Assembly: GCF_016097415.1 (NCBI RefSeq)
Contig: NZ_JAEHGE010000001.1
Coordinates: 3,414,857-3,478,856, forward strand
Source: a sulfur-oxidizing endosymbiont of Gigantopelta aegis
GTDB lineage: Bacteria > Pseudomonadota > Gammaproteobacteria > GRL18
Reading direction: 5' to 3'
DNA: 64,000 nt
Positions 46,104-55,576 of the stretch are shown one piece after another. The notes beneath the pieces were generated by a model. The model was not told where the DNA came from. It saw only the letters and a program-made list of their open reading frames with translations, and ran no database searches. The position numbers and the translations under genes were made by a program. Position 1 is the first letter of the stretch, and the number at the start of each line of letters is the position of its first letter.

Positions 46104-47714
46104 TCATGAGTCATAATGGCCTGGAGAGAGAATACCGTTGGCATCAATGGCTTGTTTAATGCTAGCTATAAACTGTTGATAATCCGCTTCGGGCTCTGGT
46201 AAACCCTGCATAGAATGTATGCCTAATCGATAGGGATAATAACCTGCATCAGTGAGTTGTTTGAATAATTCATCATGGCATTGTTGTGCTCGCCTATCCT
46301 CACCTTCAATTTCCCTATCATAAGAAAGCGCTACCACACAATCCATTGTTCGTTCGGTAATAAGCGTAATGGAAACGGCTGGCTCAAATTGGTATTTGCT
46401 AAAAACCGCTTCAACCATTGACCATATTTCTAATGCATATTGTCCATCAGTGGGCGCTACGGGAGACAGCCACATCAAACCACAGGCATCTTGTTCGGGA
46501 GTGTTTTTTCTTGTCGTTTCTTTGGCATTATGTCTGGTTTTGCGCCAATAAGTGCTGGGGATCATCGCATTAGTGGGCACGCCTTTGGTGAGTCCGACCA
46601 CGGGTTTAATGATTTTCAGCATCTCTGATAAATTGATCCCAGTGAGCCATTGATAAGGTTTCTGTATAGCTTCGGCAAATTTTAATAGACGATCATCAAT
46701 GAAGCGTAACTTTTTTACCTTGCCTTTTAATTGTTTTTTTATCAGCTTACGAGCCAAGGCCACTTGAGCTTTACTACCATATAAAGCACCTGAGGCATTC
46801 CAAGCACCAAAGTCCCAGGTTTTAGAAAGTTCTTTAAGGTGAGCTTTAGAGAGTGGTGTTTTATGTTCAGTTTTGTCCCAGGGATATGAGCCGATTGATT
46901 GCAGTACTTTATAGTCATTGGCAATGTGCATAGCAGAGTTGATTGTGCCATTGAGTCGTAAGGGTCTTAATAAATTGACCACCTCAGCAAGCTGCTCATG
47001 CTTTTTGACACTAAAATAAAAGGTCTGGGAGTATTCTGGTGCGGGCATTAGCCAAAGAGTAATTTGGGTGATAATACCGAAATTAGACTGGGTAAATAAG
47101 CCATCAATATAAGGACCTACGCCCCATTTATAAACGCCTCTGGCCTTGGCGTTGGGAAAACGGCCAAAGCCGGTGTGAATACAATTGCCATTGGCAAGTA
47201 CGACCTCCATGCCGCCAACCTGAGCAAAGTGATCACCATAGGGGGTGTGGCCAAAACCTCTTTCGGCAATGTTCCCTATTAGGCTATGGTGAGTAAAAGA
47301 ACCCGTTGCATCCATCCATAAATTTGATTTGTCCGCTTGCAAAAACTGATAAAGCTGTGCTTGTGTGACCCCAGGTTCAATTGTAATGTGTGCCAGCTCG
47401 GCATTAAAATCAACAATATTATTCATTCTTTTTAATTCAAGAATAATGCAATTGTTAGCACTGGGAACTTTAGAGCCGTAACCCACATTCAAACCGGTGC
47501 TGACAGGATAGAGTGGCAGGTGAAATTCATTGGCTATTCGTAAGCACTGCTGTACTTGTTCTCTTGATGCAGGTTTAACAATGGCCAGTACTTTATTATC
47601 GGTCTGATAGGTGGCTGTTTCATAATTGTTACGAATAGTTTGTTCAGTGATGACAGCATCACTGCCCAGCAGTTCTTTGAATTTTTGAATTGCTTGCGTG
47701 AAATTATCAGACAT
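46104..47714 (-). CDS. FAD-linked oxidoreductase of the 4-cresol dehydrogenase/vanillyl-alcohol oxidase type
   Basis: 536 residues with a PCMH-type FAD domain: YPVSTGLNVGYGSKVPSANN for the pyrophosphate loop, and NIAERGFGHTPYGDHFAQVG followed by GMEVVLANGNCIHTGFG. Then KWGVGPYIDGLFTQSNFGIITQITLWLMP, nearly the PchF consensus. These flavoproteins oxidise p-alkylphenols or related compounds; PchF hands electrons to a small cytochrome c, which I do not see here. There is no signal peptide. It lies 76 bp after the TRAP genes on the same strand, so the TRAP substrate may be its substrate (inference). Confidence 0.85.
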   Translation of the reverse strand: MSDNFTQAIQKFKELLGSDAVITEQTIRNNYETATYQTDNKVLAIVKPASREQVQQCLRIANEFHLPLYPVSTGLNVGYGSKVPSANNCIILELKRMNNIVDFNAELAHITIEPGVTQAQLYQFLQADKSNLWMDATGSFTHHSLIGNIAERGFGHTPYGDHFAQVGGMEVVLANGNCIHTGFGRFPNAKARGVYKWGVGPYIDGLFTQSNFGIITQITLWLMPAPEYSQTFYFSVKKHEQLAEVVNLLRPLRLNGTINSAMHIANDYKVLQSIGSYPWDKTEHKTPLSKAHLKELSKTWDFGAWNASGALYGSKAQVALARKLIKKQLKGKVKKLRFIDDRLLKFAEAIQKPYQWLTGINLSEMLKIIKPVVGLTKGVPTNAMIPSTYWRKTRHNAKETTRKNTPEQDACGLMWLSPVAPTDGQYALEIWSMVEAVFSKYQFEPAVSITLITERTMDCVVALSYDREIEGEDRRAQQCHDELFKQLTDAGYYPYRLGIHSMQGLPEPEADYQQFIASIKQAIDANGILSPGHYDS

Positions 47715-47790
47715 AGGGAGTTCTCAGTTAAAATAATGTCAATGCTACTATTTTTATATTATTTTTTCTGCTGAACCGCAAGCAAAATGG

Positions 47791-49047
47791 TTATTGCCAC
47801 CAAGTGGTTAAAAAGGGTACGTAGGTTATTAATAATAGCCAGACTAACATAATGAGCAAGAAGGGGAAGGTGGCTTGAAAGAGTTTCAAAATTGGTTGTT
47901 TAAAACGCTGACTGGCAATAAATAAATTAATGCCTACGGGTGGGGTCATATAACCAATTTCGAGGTTGGCAAGAAAGATAATACCCAAATGTACAGGGTC
48001 AATATTATAGCGTAGTGCGAGTGGCATAATGAGGGGCACGACGACGACGATAGCAGAAAAAATATCCATCATGGCGCCAACCACCAATAGAAATAAATTC
48101 AACAACAATAAAAATTGCAGTGGACTACTGACAAATTGTTCGACAAATTCTAATAATTGCATCGGTAGCTGCGAATCGATCAGTAAGTTAGTGAGACCCA
48201 TGGCCATACCCAAAATGATTAAAATACTGCCGACGAGTGTGGTGGTATCAATAAGGATATGAGGTAGATCTTTTATAAGATTAATTTTTTTACTGATCAC
48301 TGTTTCAACAAATAAGACATAGGCGGCTGTGAGAGCCGCAACCTCGGTAATGGTAACGAAGCCACCGAAGATGCCGGTAAAAATAAAAATGGGTAAGAGT
48401 ATGTCCCAGATACATTCACGAATGGCTTTGAGCGTTTCGCGCATGGAAAAATCTTGAGTGGGAATATCAAATTTAGGGGCAGAATAGATGCTGTAGATTG
48501 AGAGCATCACTAATAGCACTAGGCCGGGTATCATGCCGGCCACAAATAACTCATCAATGCTGACACCGGAGACAATGCCATACAATAAAATAGCCATACT
48601 GGGTGGAAATAAGAGTCCCAGTGAACCGGAGGTAGTTAATAAGCCCAGACAAAATTTATGACGATAATGGGCGTGTTCCAACATCGGATAAAGCAAGGCG
48701 CCTAGGGCAATAATCGTTACCCCTGAAGCGCCGGTAAAAGCAGTAAAAGCAGAACAGGATACGATGGTGACTATCGCCAATCCGCCGGGCATCCAGCCCA
48801 GTAAGGCATTAAATAGTTTAATCAGGCGCTTGGTGCCATCGCCAGCGGCTAGGGTAATGCCGGCAAAGGTAAACAAGGGGATGGCAATTAAATTGGGCTG
48901 CGAGGCGAGGCGATAGATTTCGATAATGAGACCTACCGGATCGAGATCAGCGGAATAACTGGCGACCAAGCCTCCAGCACCCATGATGGCAAATAGGGGC
49001 GTGCCTAATATGGCCAGCAGAATTAATACAAGAATAATAGCAATCAT
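47791..49047 (-). CDS. dctM: TRAP transporter large membrane subunit (DctM)
   Basis: 418 residues of continuous membrane helices with DctM signatures: LGTPLFAIMGAGGLVASYSA and NLIAIPLFTFAGITLAAGDG, then GASGVTIIALGALLYPMLEH and NLEIGYMTPPVGINLFIASQ. It is the Na+-coupled transport subunit of a TRAP transporter. It follows dctQ after 8 bp. Confidence 0.95.
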   Translation of the reverse strand: MIAIILVLILLAILGTPLFAIMGAGGLVASYSADLDPVGLIIEIYRLASQPNLIAIPLFTFAGITLAAGDGTKRLIKLFNALLGWMPGGLAIVTIVSCSAFTAFTGASGVTIIALGALLYPMLEHAHYRHKFCLGLLTTSGSLGLLFPPSMAILLYGIVSGVSIDELFVAGMIPGLVLLVMLSIYSIYSAPKFDIPTQDFSMRETLKAIRECIWDILLPIFIFTGIFGGFVTITEVAALTAAYVLFVETVISKKINLIKDLPHILIDTTTLVGSILIILGMAMGLTNLLIDSQLPMQLLEFVEQFVSSPLQFLLLLNLFLLVVGAMMDIFSAIVVVVPLIMPLALRYNIDPVHLGIIFLANLEIGYMTPPVGINLFIASQRFKQPILKLFQATFPFLLIMLVWLLLITYVPFLTTWWQ

Positions 49048-49055
49048 AAGTTCTT

Positions 49056-49601
49056 TTAACGTATCTCAGAACAGGAGGGACAGTGTTCTTGTGGATCTTT
49101 GGGTCTCTCTTCTAAAATACGTTCTTGTTCAAAGCCGGTGATGGTGAGTAATAATAAATGCAGAGATAAAATAGAAAAACCAACCGGTAAAATTAAAGCC
49201 AGATAAACTGACCAGCGTTCATTGGACGGTGCATATTCATATTCATCCAGCCAAAAACCAACGGCATTCCAGGCAAAAATAGCACTGATAATTGCACACA
49301 GTAATAATACCGGACGGATCAGTTTTTGTTGTTGCTGTTTGTTGAGTAAGGGGACGAGAATATCTATTTTTATATGGCGGTTTTGTTCAGAAACTAAGGC
49401 AGCGCCCATAAAAATAATAAAGAGGATTAAATGGCGTGAAATGACATCCATTTGTGAAAAACCGGTATCAAAAAAATTACGGGCAATGATTTGTACGATA
49501 GCGAAGATCAATAATAATAATAGGCTACCGGCTGCGACCAGTTTTTCAAAAACAATTAAGCTGTGTTTTATTTTAAAAAGTATTCTGAGCCAGAGAGGCA
49601 T
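49056..49601 (-). CDS. dctQ: TRAP transporter small membrane subunit (DctQ)
   Basis: 181 residues with four membrane helices and the DctQ core: FAIVQIIARNFFDTGFSQMD and FMGAALVSEQNRHIKIDIL. The C-terminal tail (about 30 residues, with CPSCSEIR) is cytoplasmic and carries a CxxC. It pairs with DctM. Confidence 0.92.
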   Translation of the reverse strand: MPLWLRILFKIKHSLIVFEKLVAAGSLLLLLIFAIVQIIARNFFDTGFSQMDVISRHLILFIIFMGAALVSEQNRHIKIDILVPLLNKQQQQKLIRPVLLLCAIISAIFAWNAVGFWLDEYEYAPSNERWSVYLALILPVGFSILSLHLLLLTITGFEQERILEERPKDPQEHCPSCSEIR

Positions 49602-49658
49602 TATTCTTTACCGCTTGTTTTACTAAAACTAAAGTTGCTAAAATTATAGTTGCTAAAA

Positions 49659-50696
49659 TCATTTTGATTGGGCACGAAACTCTTCTAATAAAGTCGTAGT
49701 CCGGGTGAACATTTTTTTGGAAATATAATCAGACTCAATGAGCTTTGCCGCTGCTTTATTTCTCACCTCGATCATTTCTTGTTTTTCCTTTTCGTTCCAG
49801 TCCCACATGAACTTAATACCACTTTCTTTGAGCAATATTTTGCTTTGCTTATTATCACGACGCGTAATACGGTTAATATTTTGCCCCGCAATCTTGCCGG
49901 TTTCTTTTAATAATTTTTGCAGATCATCGGGGAGCTTCTTAAAAAAGCGATTACTGACCACTAAGCTACCAATGCCATTGGTCATAGCGATGTTGGTGGC
50001 GTAGGAAAGTTTGGTATGCCATTGCATGGTTAATGCGCCAAAAGTAGAGTTATAAACCGTATCAATGCTGCCATGTCGGGCTGTTAATTGGGTATAGACA
50101 TCAATAATTGAGAGTGGCACAGGTGAAATACCGGAAGCTTCAGTAAATGCTTCGCCCACGGGGTCGCCCTGCCATAGCCAGATGCGTCTTTTTTGCAGAT
50201 CGGCTAAGGAATTGATGGGTTTTTTAGAGAAAAAGTGAATACTGCCAATTTCTGGCCAGCCTAATAATTCAAAGCCCTTATAACGAAACCCAGCCTCAAT
50301 TTCTGGCATGAGATGTTCACGCACATAATCGGATTCATCGGTGTTTTTGAATAAAAAAGGCATTTCCAATACCCGTGCCGACGAATAAATCCGGCCAATG
50401 CCGTAGCCAGTGAAGAATGCGCCTTGTAATTGTCGGCTGCGAATTTTTCGTAAAACATCGGGCTCATCACCCATCACACCGCCAGGATACATTTTAAATT
50501 TAAGGCGGCCATTACTTTTTTTGTAGACTTCGGCGGCCCAGCGATCAATTTCTTTCATCCAGGCCGTATCAGGTGGCACCAGGGTGGCAAATTTAAAGGT
50601 GTATTGTGCTTTGGCATGAATCGTTGCTGAAAACAGTATACTAAAGAATAGTGCTAATACAGTTACATAACGCATAGGGTATCGTTTTAAAACCAT
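49659..50696 (-). CDS. dctP: TRAP transporter solute-binding protein (DctP/TatP type)
   Basis: 345 residues with a signal peptide (YVTVLALFFSILFSATIHAKA) and the DctP fold: FKFATLVPPDTAWMKEIDRW, RIWLWQGDPVGEAFTEASGI, QLTARHGSIDTVYNSTFGAL. The conserved Arg that usually pairs with a ligand carboxylate is not obvious at the RIWLWQGDP site beyond its leading Arg. A GGAAGAG site supports the start that overlaps tatT by 10 bp. The overlap with a TatT gene suggests the TPAT form, where the binding protein docks to a TPR lipoprotein. Confidence 0.92.
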   Translation of the reverse strand: MVLKRYPMRYVTVLALFFSILFSATIHAKAQYTFKFATLVPPDTAWMKEIDRWAAEVYKKSNGRLKFKMYPGGVMGDEPDVLRKIRSRQLQGAFFTGYGIGRIYSSARVLEMPFLFKNTDESDYVREHLMPEIEAGFRYKGFELLGWPEIGSIHFFSKKPINSLADLQKRRIWLWQGDPVGEAFTEASGISPVPLSIIDVYTQLTARHGSIDTVYNSTFGALTMQWHTKLSYATNIAMTNGIGSLVVSNRFFKKLPDDLQKLLKETGKIAGQNINRITRRDNKQSKILLKESGIKFMWDWNEKEKQEMIEVRNKAAAKLIESDYISKKMFTRTTTLLEEFRAQSK

Positions 50697-51586
50697 TGCT
50701 CTTCCTTGTTGAGTAATAGGGAAGCCTTATATTTGGATATTTGATTGATAAGTGCTTGTTCCGGATAAAGCGCATCATCTGCTTGTTGAATTTGGGTCAA
50801 TAAATCATGGAAAGCCTGTTGATTAAAACGCTGTCGCTCCAGATATTGCGCCTGTAATAAATTAATAATGAGTAGCTTGTTTTGCGTGGCCTTATTGGCC
50901 GCCGCAAAGTGTTGTTCTGACAAGGCGAAATTGCCGCCAAGCATAGGGGACTTACTGCCATAATACACCCCGAAAAAGACATGAGCGCCGCTCATATAAT
51001 AATTTTCATCCAGTTCCAGTACTCGCTGCATCAGCATCACGGCCTTAGGTAGCTGTGCCAGATTGCGGGCTTTATCTCGATTTAAGTCAATGGATTTTGC
51101 CCAGCATGAAGCTGCCCAAAAGAGTGCCGGTACAGCGCTTTTACCCAGCTTGTCGATACGTTGTTGTAAGTCATTAAGTTCGCCATTGAGCATTTTATCG
51201 GTGATGCCATGGTCAGCTAAGAGCTGCTTCGCATGGGAAAAACCTTTGTCGTACAAGGCGGCTGCTCGCTTAGGATTGGCTTTGACTGCTAGGCCATTCT
51301 TCATAAAGCCATCTTCAATAAAGCCAAAACCATAGCCATAATAAGCTTGGGCAGCATAGAGGCGTAGCTCTTCATTGCCGGGATCATTGACTATCATACC
51401 TTCGATGAGGCTTATATTAGCTGGCAAAGCCGCCTCCGCAAGTTCCAGATCGCTCTGCTGGTTCATGGCGATAATGCCACCTTCAATCATTGGCATTGAG
51501 GCACGTACTGTCAATTGCCCCATCGTGCAAGCGCCCAATTGGGTCACGATAAAAATGGCAAGACTGATTTGTAGATATGTTTTCAT
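50687..51586 (-). CDS. TatT-type TPR lipoprotein of the TRAP transporter (TPAT)
   Basis: 299 residues. A lipoprotein signal (VTQLGACTMG, Cys about 20) is followed by helical repeats (LRLYAAQAYYGYGFGFIEDG, WAASCWAKSIDLNRDKARNL, ALINQISKYKASLLLN). This matches the TRAP transporter TatT component family described for Treponema pallidum Tp0956, a trimeric TPR lipoprotein that binds the TatP solute-binding protein and may shuttle hydrophobic ligands. It leads the operon tatT-dctP-dctQ-dctM. Confidence 0.88.
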   Translation of the reverse strand: MKTYLQISLAIFIVTQLGACTMGQLTVRASMPMIEGGIIAMNQQSDLELAEAALPANISLIEGMIVNDPGNEELRLYAAQAYYGYGFGFIEDGFMKNGLAVKANPKRAAALYDKGFSHAKQLLADHGITDKMLNGELNDLQQRIDKLGKSAVPALFWAASCWAKSIDLNRDKARNLAQLPKAVMLMQRVLELDENYYMSGAHVFFGVYYGSKSPMLGGNFALSEQHFAAANKATQNKLLIINLLQAQYLERQRFNQQAFHDLLTQIQQADDALYPEQALINQISKYKASLLLNKEEQWF

Positions 51587-51804
51587 ATAAATTCTGGTTT
51601 ATTCGTTTGAAGTGCTTGAGAAAAAGCCCAAAAATGGGAAAAATGCTAGCAAAGACATGATAATTAAAGAAACTAAGCTATATAAGTAAAAACTAATGCT
51701 AAACGATTGTCTTTAAAGCTAAAATCAGGATCAAAACTACAGTTCAAGGATATGAGAGTCAGCCTGATTTTGCAATAGCTATACAGTACTTCTTTTGACT
51801 TTAA

Positions 51805-52242
51805 TCAGCTAGATTGAATAGTCTCGTTATTATGGCGGTGATGAATTTGTCTTTTTTGTTCCGCTAAAATAAATTGTTCGATATACATTTGTGTCTCGGG
51901 AGTGATATCTATAAATTGACAGCAACAAGTAGTGCCTCGTATTTGTATCACTTGCACATTACAATGTAATTCAATTGTTATTGTTTCTGGCTTTTTAAAG
52001 GCAGGTAAACGGAAGGCTATGCTTAATTGGCTGGTATTTTTATAAGCCCCGGAAGTAACCATTTCATCACTTATGGGCGCAAAGGCCATACCCATAAAAC
52101 TGATATCAACAAGCTTAAACTCTTGTGCTTTATGATGCACAATAATATCGTTGAGGGGCTGTATGCGAATCCCCTGACGGCGCTCATCCTCATCTAATTC
52201 AATGATAATTTCATCATCATTGCTCTTCTTTTTCCAGAACAA
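51805..52242 (-). CDS. PilZ-domain protein
   Basis: I choose the TTG at 52242 because AGGAGG lies 7 bases before it; no better site precedes the longer frame. 145 residues: an acidic N-part, DERRQGIRIQPLNDIIVHHK (the RxxxR c-di-GMP motif of PilZ, in the form RRQGIR) and VDISFMGMAFAPIS. It overlaps motB by 26 bp. A PilZ protein coupled to motor stator genes could adjust motility in response to c-di-GMP (inference). There is no membrane segment. Confidence 0.8.
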   Translation of the reverse strand: MFWKKKSNDDEIIIELDEDERRQGIRIQPLNDIIVHHKAQEFKLVDISFMGMAFAPISDEMVTSGAYKNTSQLSIAFRLPAFKKPETITIELHCNVQVIQIRGTTCCCQFIDITPETQMYIEQFILAEQKRQIHHRHNNETIQSS

Positions 52243-53065
52243 ACTCCACCCTCCTGTTTTGTGCACGACCTTGTTCAGTCTCATTGCTTGAAAGCGGAAA
52301 TAAATCCGCATAGCCCGTTGCTGACATGCGTACGGGATCGATTCCCTCATCAATAAAAAAGCGTAATACGGTTGTTGCCCTAACGGCGGATAGTTCCCAA
52401 TTTGAGGGGAATCGAGACGTGGCTATGGGGGTATTATCGGTATAGCCTTTGATATCAATATTATAGTCAGAATATTTTTGAAATAAAGCCCGAATATCAT
52501 CAAATATCGGCACCGCACCATCAAATAGCTCGACATCACCGGAGGGGAATAATATGGTTCCCTTGATGCGTATGATGATGCGTTCACCCTCGGTATAAAC
52601 ATAAATATATTCACCCAGACGCTGCTCCTGAATCATGCTTTGGATATCATTGATCAAAGCTTCTTTGTCTGAGTCCTTGGGCTTAGCGTCCTCTTGCCCC
52701 TCATCCATGCCGGGTTTGGGGATAATAGGATCAATTTTGGATTCTGTCTGAGGTAAAACTTGTTGTATAACGATCTGGCTAGCCATGGGATTATTCTGGT
52801 TTAAAGCAATTTGAATTGAAGATAATACCGACTTAAACTTCTCCTTTTCTACCGAGGAAATAGAAAACAGCAAAATAAAAAAGACCAGCAAGAGTGTGAC
52901 CAAATCGGCAAATGTGACCATCCATGCTGGCGCACCTTCTTCTTCGGCAATTTCATCAATATTATTTTCTTTATCATCAGCGGCAAGCGTGTCACTAAAA
53001 TCACTGAATTGCTGTGGCATTTGCAAGTTTTCAGTGGCAGAATTTTCCGTCTCCTGAGTCACCAT
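52217..53065 (-). CDS. motB: Flagellar motor stator protein MotB/PomB
   Basis: 282 residues: a cytoplasmic N-part, the single membrane helix with the essential Asp (WMVTFADLVTLLLVFFILLF, residues about 49-68) and an OmpA/MotB peptidoglycan-binding domain (NIDIKGYTDNTPIATSRFPS, NWELSAVRATTVLRFF, NRRVEFVLEKEE). With MotA it forms the ion channel of the stator. H+ or Na+ coupling cannot be told. It starts 3 bp after motA ends, so they are one unit. Confidence 0.94.
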   Translation of the reverse strand: MVTQETENSATENLQMPQQFSDFSDTLAADDKENNIDEIAEEEGAPAWMVTFADLVTLLLVFFILLFSISSVEKEKFKSVLSSIQIALNQNNPMASQIVIQQVLPQTESKIDPIIPKPGMDEGQEDAKPKDSDKEALINDIQSMIQEQRLGEYIYVYTEGERIIIRIKGTILFPSGDVELFDGAVPIFDDIRALFQKYSDYNIDIKGYTDNTPIATSRFPSNWELSAVRATTVLRFFIDEGIDPVRMSATGYADLFPLSSNETEQGRAQNRRVEFVLEKEEQ

Positions 53066-53068
53066 AGA

Positions 53069-53230
53069 CTAACCCTTCTTCTTGCTGGATTTTTTAGAGC
53101 CACCCATTGAAGGTCGCTGATTTCGGGGTAGATAGGAGGATAATTTTTCATAGACAGACAGTTGATTATTGTCTTTGAGAATACAAATTGCCCCTTCAAA
53201 CATAATTTCCAGATTAATGACTTCAAACAT
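53069..53230 (-). pseudogene. motA: motA 3' part, separated by ISb copy E
   Basis: From the ISb junction the reverse strand reads MFEVINLEIMFEGAICILKD then NNQLSVYEKLSSYLPRNQRP and a Lys/Ser-rich tail, the C-terminal cytoplasmic end of MotA/PomA. Joined to 54743-55369 through the CAT duplication it restores a 261-residue protein without frame change (KLKSRTMFEVINLEI). Confidence 0.92.
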
Positions 53231-54742
53231 TAATGTGGCTATACTTAACCGGACACACAACTTAAAATAACTAAAAGATAAAAAGTGTGACCTAAAATGA
53301 ATGATCAAACAAAAAAACCATAAAAGCTATACATCAGAATTTAAAGAATCAGCTGTCAAATTAGCTAATGAGACGGATCAACCCGTTTCTCAGACTGCCA
53401 GGGAGCTAGGTGTTAATGTAAATACTCTACATACCTGGATCAGTAAATATTCCAAACCGGTGAAGACGGTAGCCAATAGAAGTGATGAACACATTTATGA
53501 TGAAGTAAAACGTCTGAAAAAAGAATTGGCAAAAGTGATTCAGGAGCGTGATTTATTAAAAAGGCCACAGCGTACTTTGCAAGGGAAACTTTGTGAAGTA
53601 CGCATGGATAACTGATCAGGCTAAAGATTACCCGGTAACGATTCTGTGCCGTTTTATGGATGTTTCCCGTAGTTGCTATTATGATTGGGTTAGCTCTCCT
53701 AAAACGGATAGAGAGAAAGAAAATGAAGCGCTTACTGAGCAGCTAAAAAACTGTTTGAAGACAGTCGCAAGACTTATGGAACCCGTCGTCTTAAAAGAAA
53801 ACTGGCTGAAAAAGGCGTTCATATAAGCCGCCGGAGAATTGGTCGATTAATGAAAAAAGCCGGTTTGTTTTGTAAAACGAAGAGACGCTTTAAAGCGACG
53901 ACTAATTCCAAGCATAATAAGCGTATATCTCCAAATTTACTGGAAAGAGAGTTTACTGTCTCTCAACCTGATCGCTACTATGTGGGTGATATTACCTATA
54001 TTGCCACCAAGGAAGGCTGGTTATATTTAGCGGTTGTCATTGACTTATTCTCTAGGCAAATTGTTGGCTGGTCGATGGATGAGCGAATGAAAGCCAAGCT
54101 AGTCAATGATGCTTTACTGATGGCCATATGGAAGCGTAAACCAATGGATGGATTGCTTTGGCATACTGACCGAGGTAGCCAATATGCCTCTGATAGTCAT
54201 AGAAAAATATTGTCGGATCATAACATAATTCAGTCTATGAGCCGCAAAGGAAATTGCTGGGACAATGCTGTATCAGAGAGCTTCTTTCATAGTTTGAAAA
54301 CTGAATTGACGCACCATTGTTCAAAACCAGAGTAGAAGCAAAGCAGGCAATATTTGAATATATTGAGGTGTTTTATAATCGGGAGCGACTTCATTCGGCT
54401 AATGATTATTTGTCACCAGTCGATTATGAAATACAGCAGGAAATAGCTTAAATCGATTGATTGAAGAGGGGTAAAAGGCGACATAAATGCCGCCCATTAC
54501 CGTTGACGGCCATCGGCTCCTCAGCCTGTGCCGTGAAGATATTGTAACAGGATCATTACCGTTGTGAAAATACCTTGGGTGAATGGAACGGCTCTATCGT
54601 TCCAGAGGGCAAAGCCCTTTCTCTTCATCTGTTTAAAGTTAACATGAGAAACTAAAATGATAGGAAATACAAAATGACAAAAATCACTTGAAACAGCCAA
54701 AAAAATATTTAGAAAACTGTCCGGAAAAGTGTTGACACATCA
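53231..54742 (+). mobile_element. ISb copy E (IS3 family) inside motA
   Basis: The element runs TAATGTGG...CACATCA, 1,512 bp, flanked by CAT on both sides (53228-53230 and 54743-54745). It is inserted in the opposite direction to motA. Confidence 0.95.
53297..54451 (+). pseudogene. ISb copy E transposase genes
   Basis: orfA has a 2-base loss after AAAAAAACC (CCATAAAAGC against CCGAATAAAAGC), which breaks it after seven codons. orfB has the same A-run breaks as copy D, plus a 3-base loss near 54320 that, with a further shift, ends the DDE part early at 54335 (HHCSKPE) instead of at 54451. Otherwise nearly identical to the other copies. Confidence 0.85.
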
Positions 54743-55369
54743 CATTGTACGTGATTTCAACTTGCCAGCAATGGGAATAAAAATAACTGTGGCCAATAAT
54801 GAACCATAAAATGTGGTCAGTAAGGCCACTGCCATTGACGGGCCAATGGTTGAGGGATCATCAAGCGTACTCAACATTTGAATAAGACCGATCAAGGTGC
54901 CTAACATGCCAAACGCAGGAGCATAAGTGGCCATTTTTTTAAACACATCCTGAACATTGAAATGTCGTGCTTTCATGGAATTAATCTCCGTGCGTAGGAC
55001 ATGACGAATCATTTGTTCATCGGAGGCATCAGCAATTAAATTGCAGGCACGTTTTAAAAAAGGTGAATTGGTTTTAACTTCCGACAGAGCCAGCAAACCT
55101 TTTCTACGACTGAGTTGTGTGAGTTGCAACATGGTTTGAATCAATTGCTCAGGCCGTTGTTTGTTGGTGCCAAAAACAAAGGCCGCACTTTTAAAGGCAG
55201 TAATAATATCTTTAAGAGGAAAGGTCAGTAAGGTGGCAGCAATCGTGCCACCAAAAACAATCATCATACCCGGCACATTGATGAAGGTTGAGGCATTGCC
55301 ACCGAGTAATATGGCAGAAACAATCAATGCAAACCCCGAAATAATACCAATTAGTGAAGCAAAATCCAT
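54743..55369 (-). pseudogene. motA: motA 5' part (flagellar stator MotA/PomA)
   Basis: 208 codons from ATG 55369: MDFASLIGIISGFALIVSAI, GGTIAATLLTFPLKDIITAF, NVQDVFKKMATYAPAFGMLG and TLIGLIQMLSTLDDPSTIGP with the TM3-TM4 helices, all MotA/PomA family. Both conserved TM3 and TM4 are kept, but the cytoplasmic tail is cut at 54743 by ISb. With only this gene for the stator, motility may be lost; another stator set elsewhere could compensate. Confidence 0.93.
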
Positions 55370-55576
55370 AGCAATGAGTGCCTAAAATGTGTGAGACCGA
55401 GGGCGTTGAGATGCTTTAATTGTAGACCAGATAAATGGATAGGCAAGGTGGGGATAAAGGGAGAGGTTCTTCGCTCATTTTTATTGACTTATCAGCAAGT
55501 AACACCTATAAATTAACAGTAGTACAAATTCCCCTGTGCCATGATAGATCTTTGTAAATTAAAGGAATTGTTGTTA

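Noticed and set aside
52243-52353. Upstream ATG for the PilZ protein
   Set aside because: That region is motB coding sequence in another frame and has no ribosome site; the TTG at 52242 follows AGGAGG closely.
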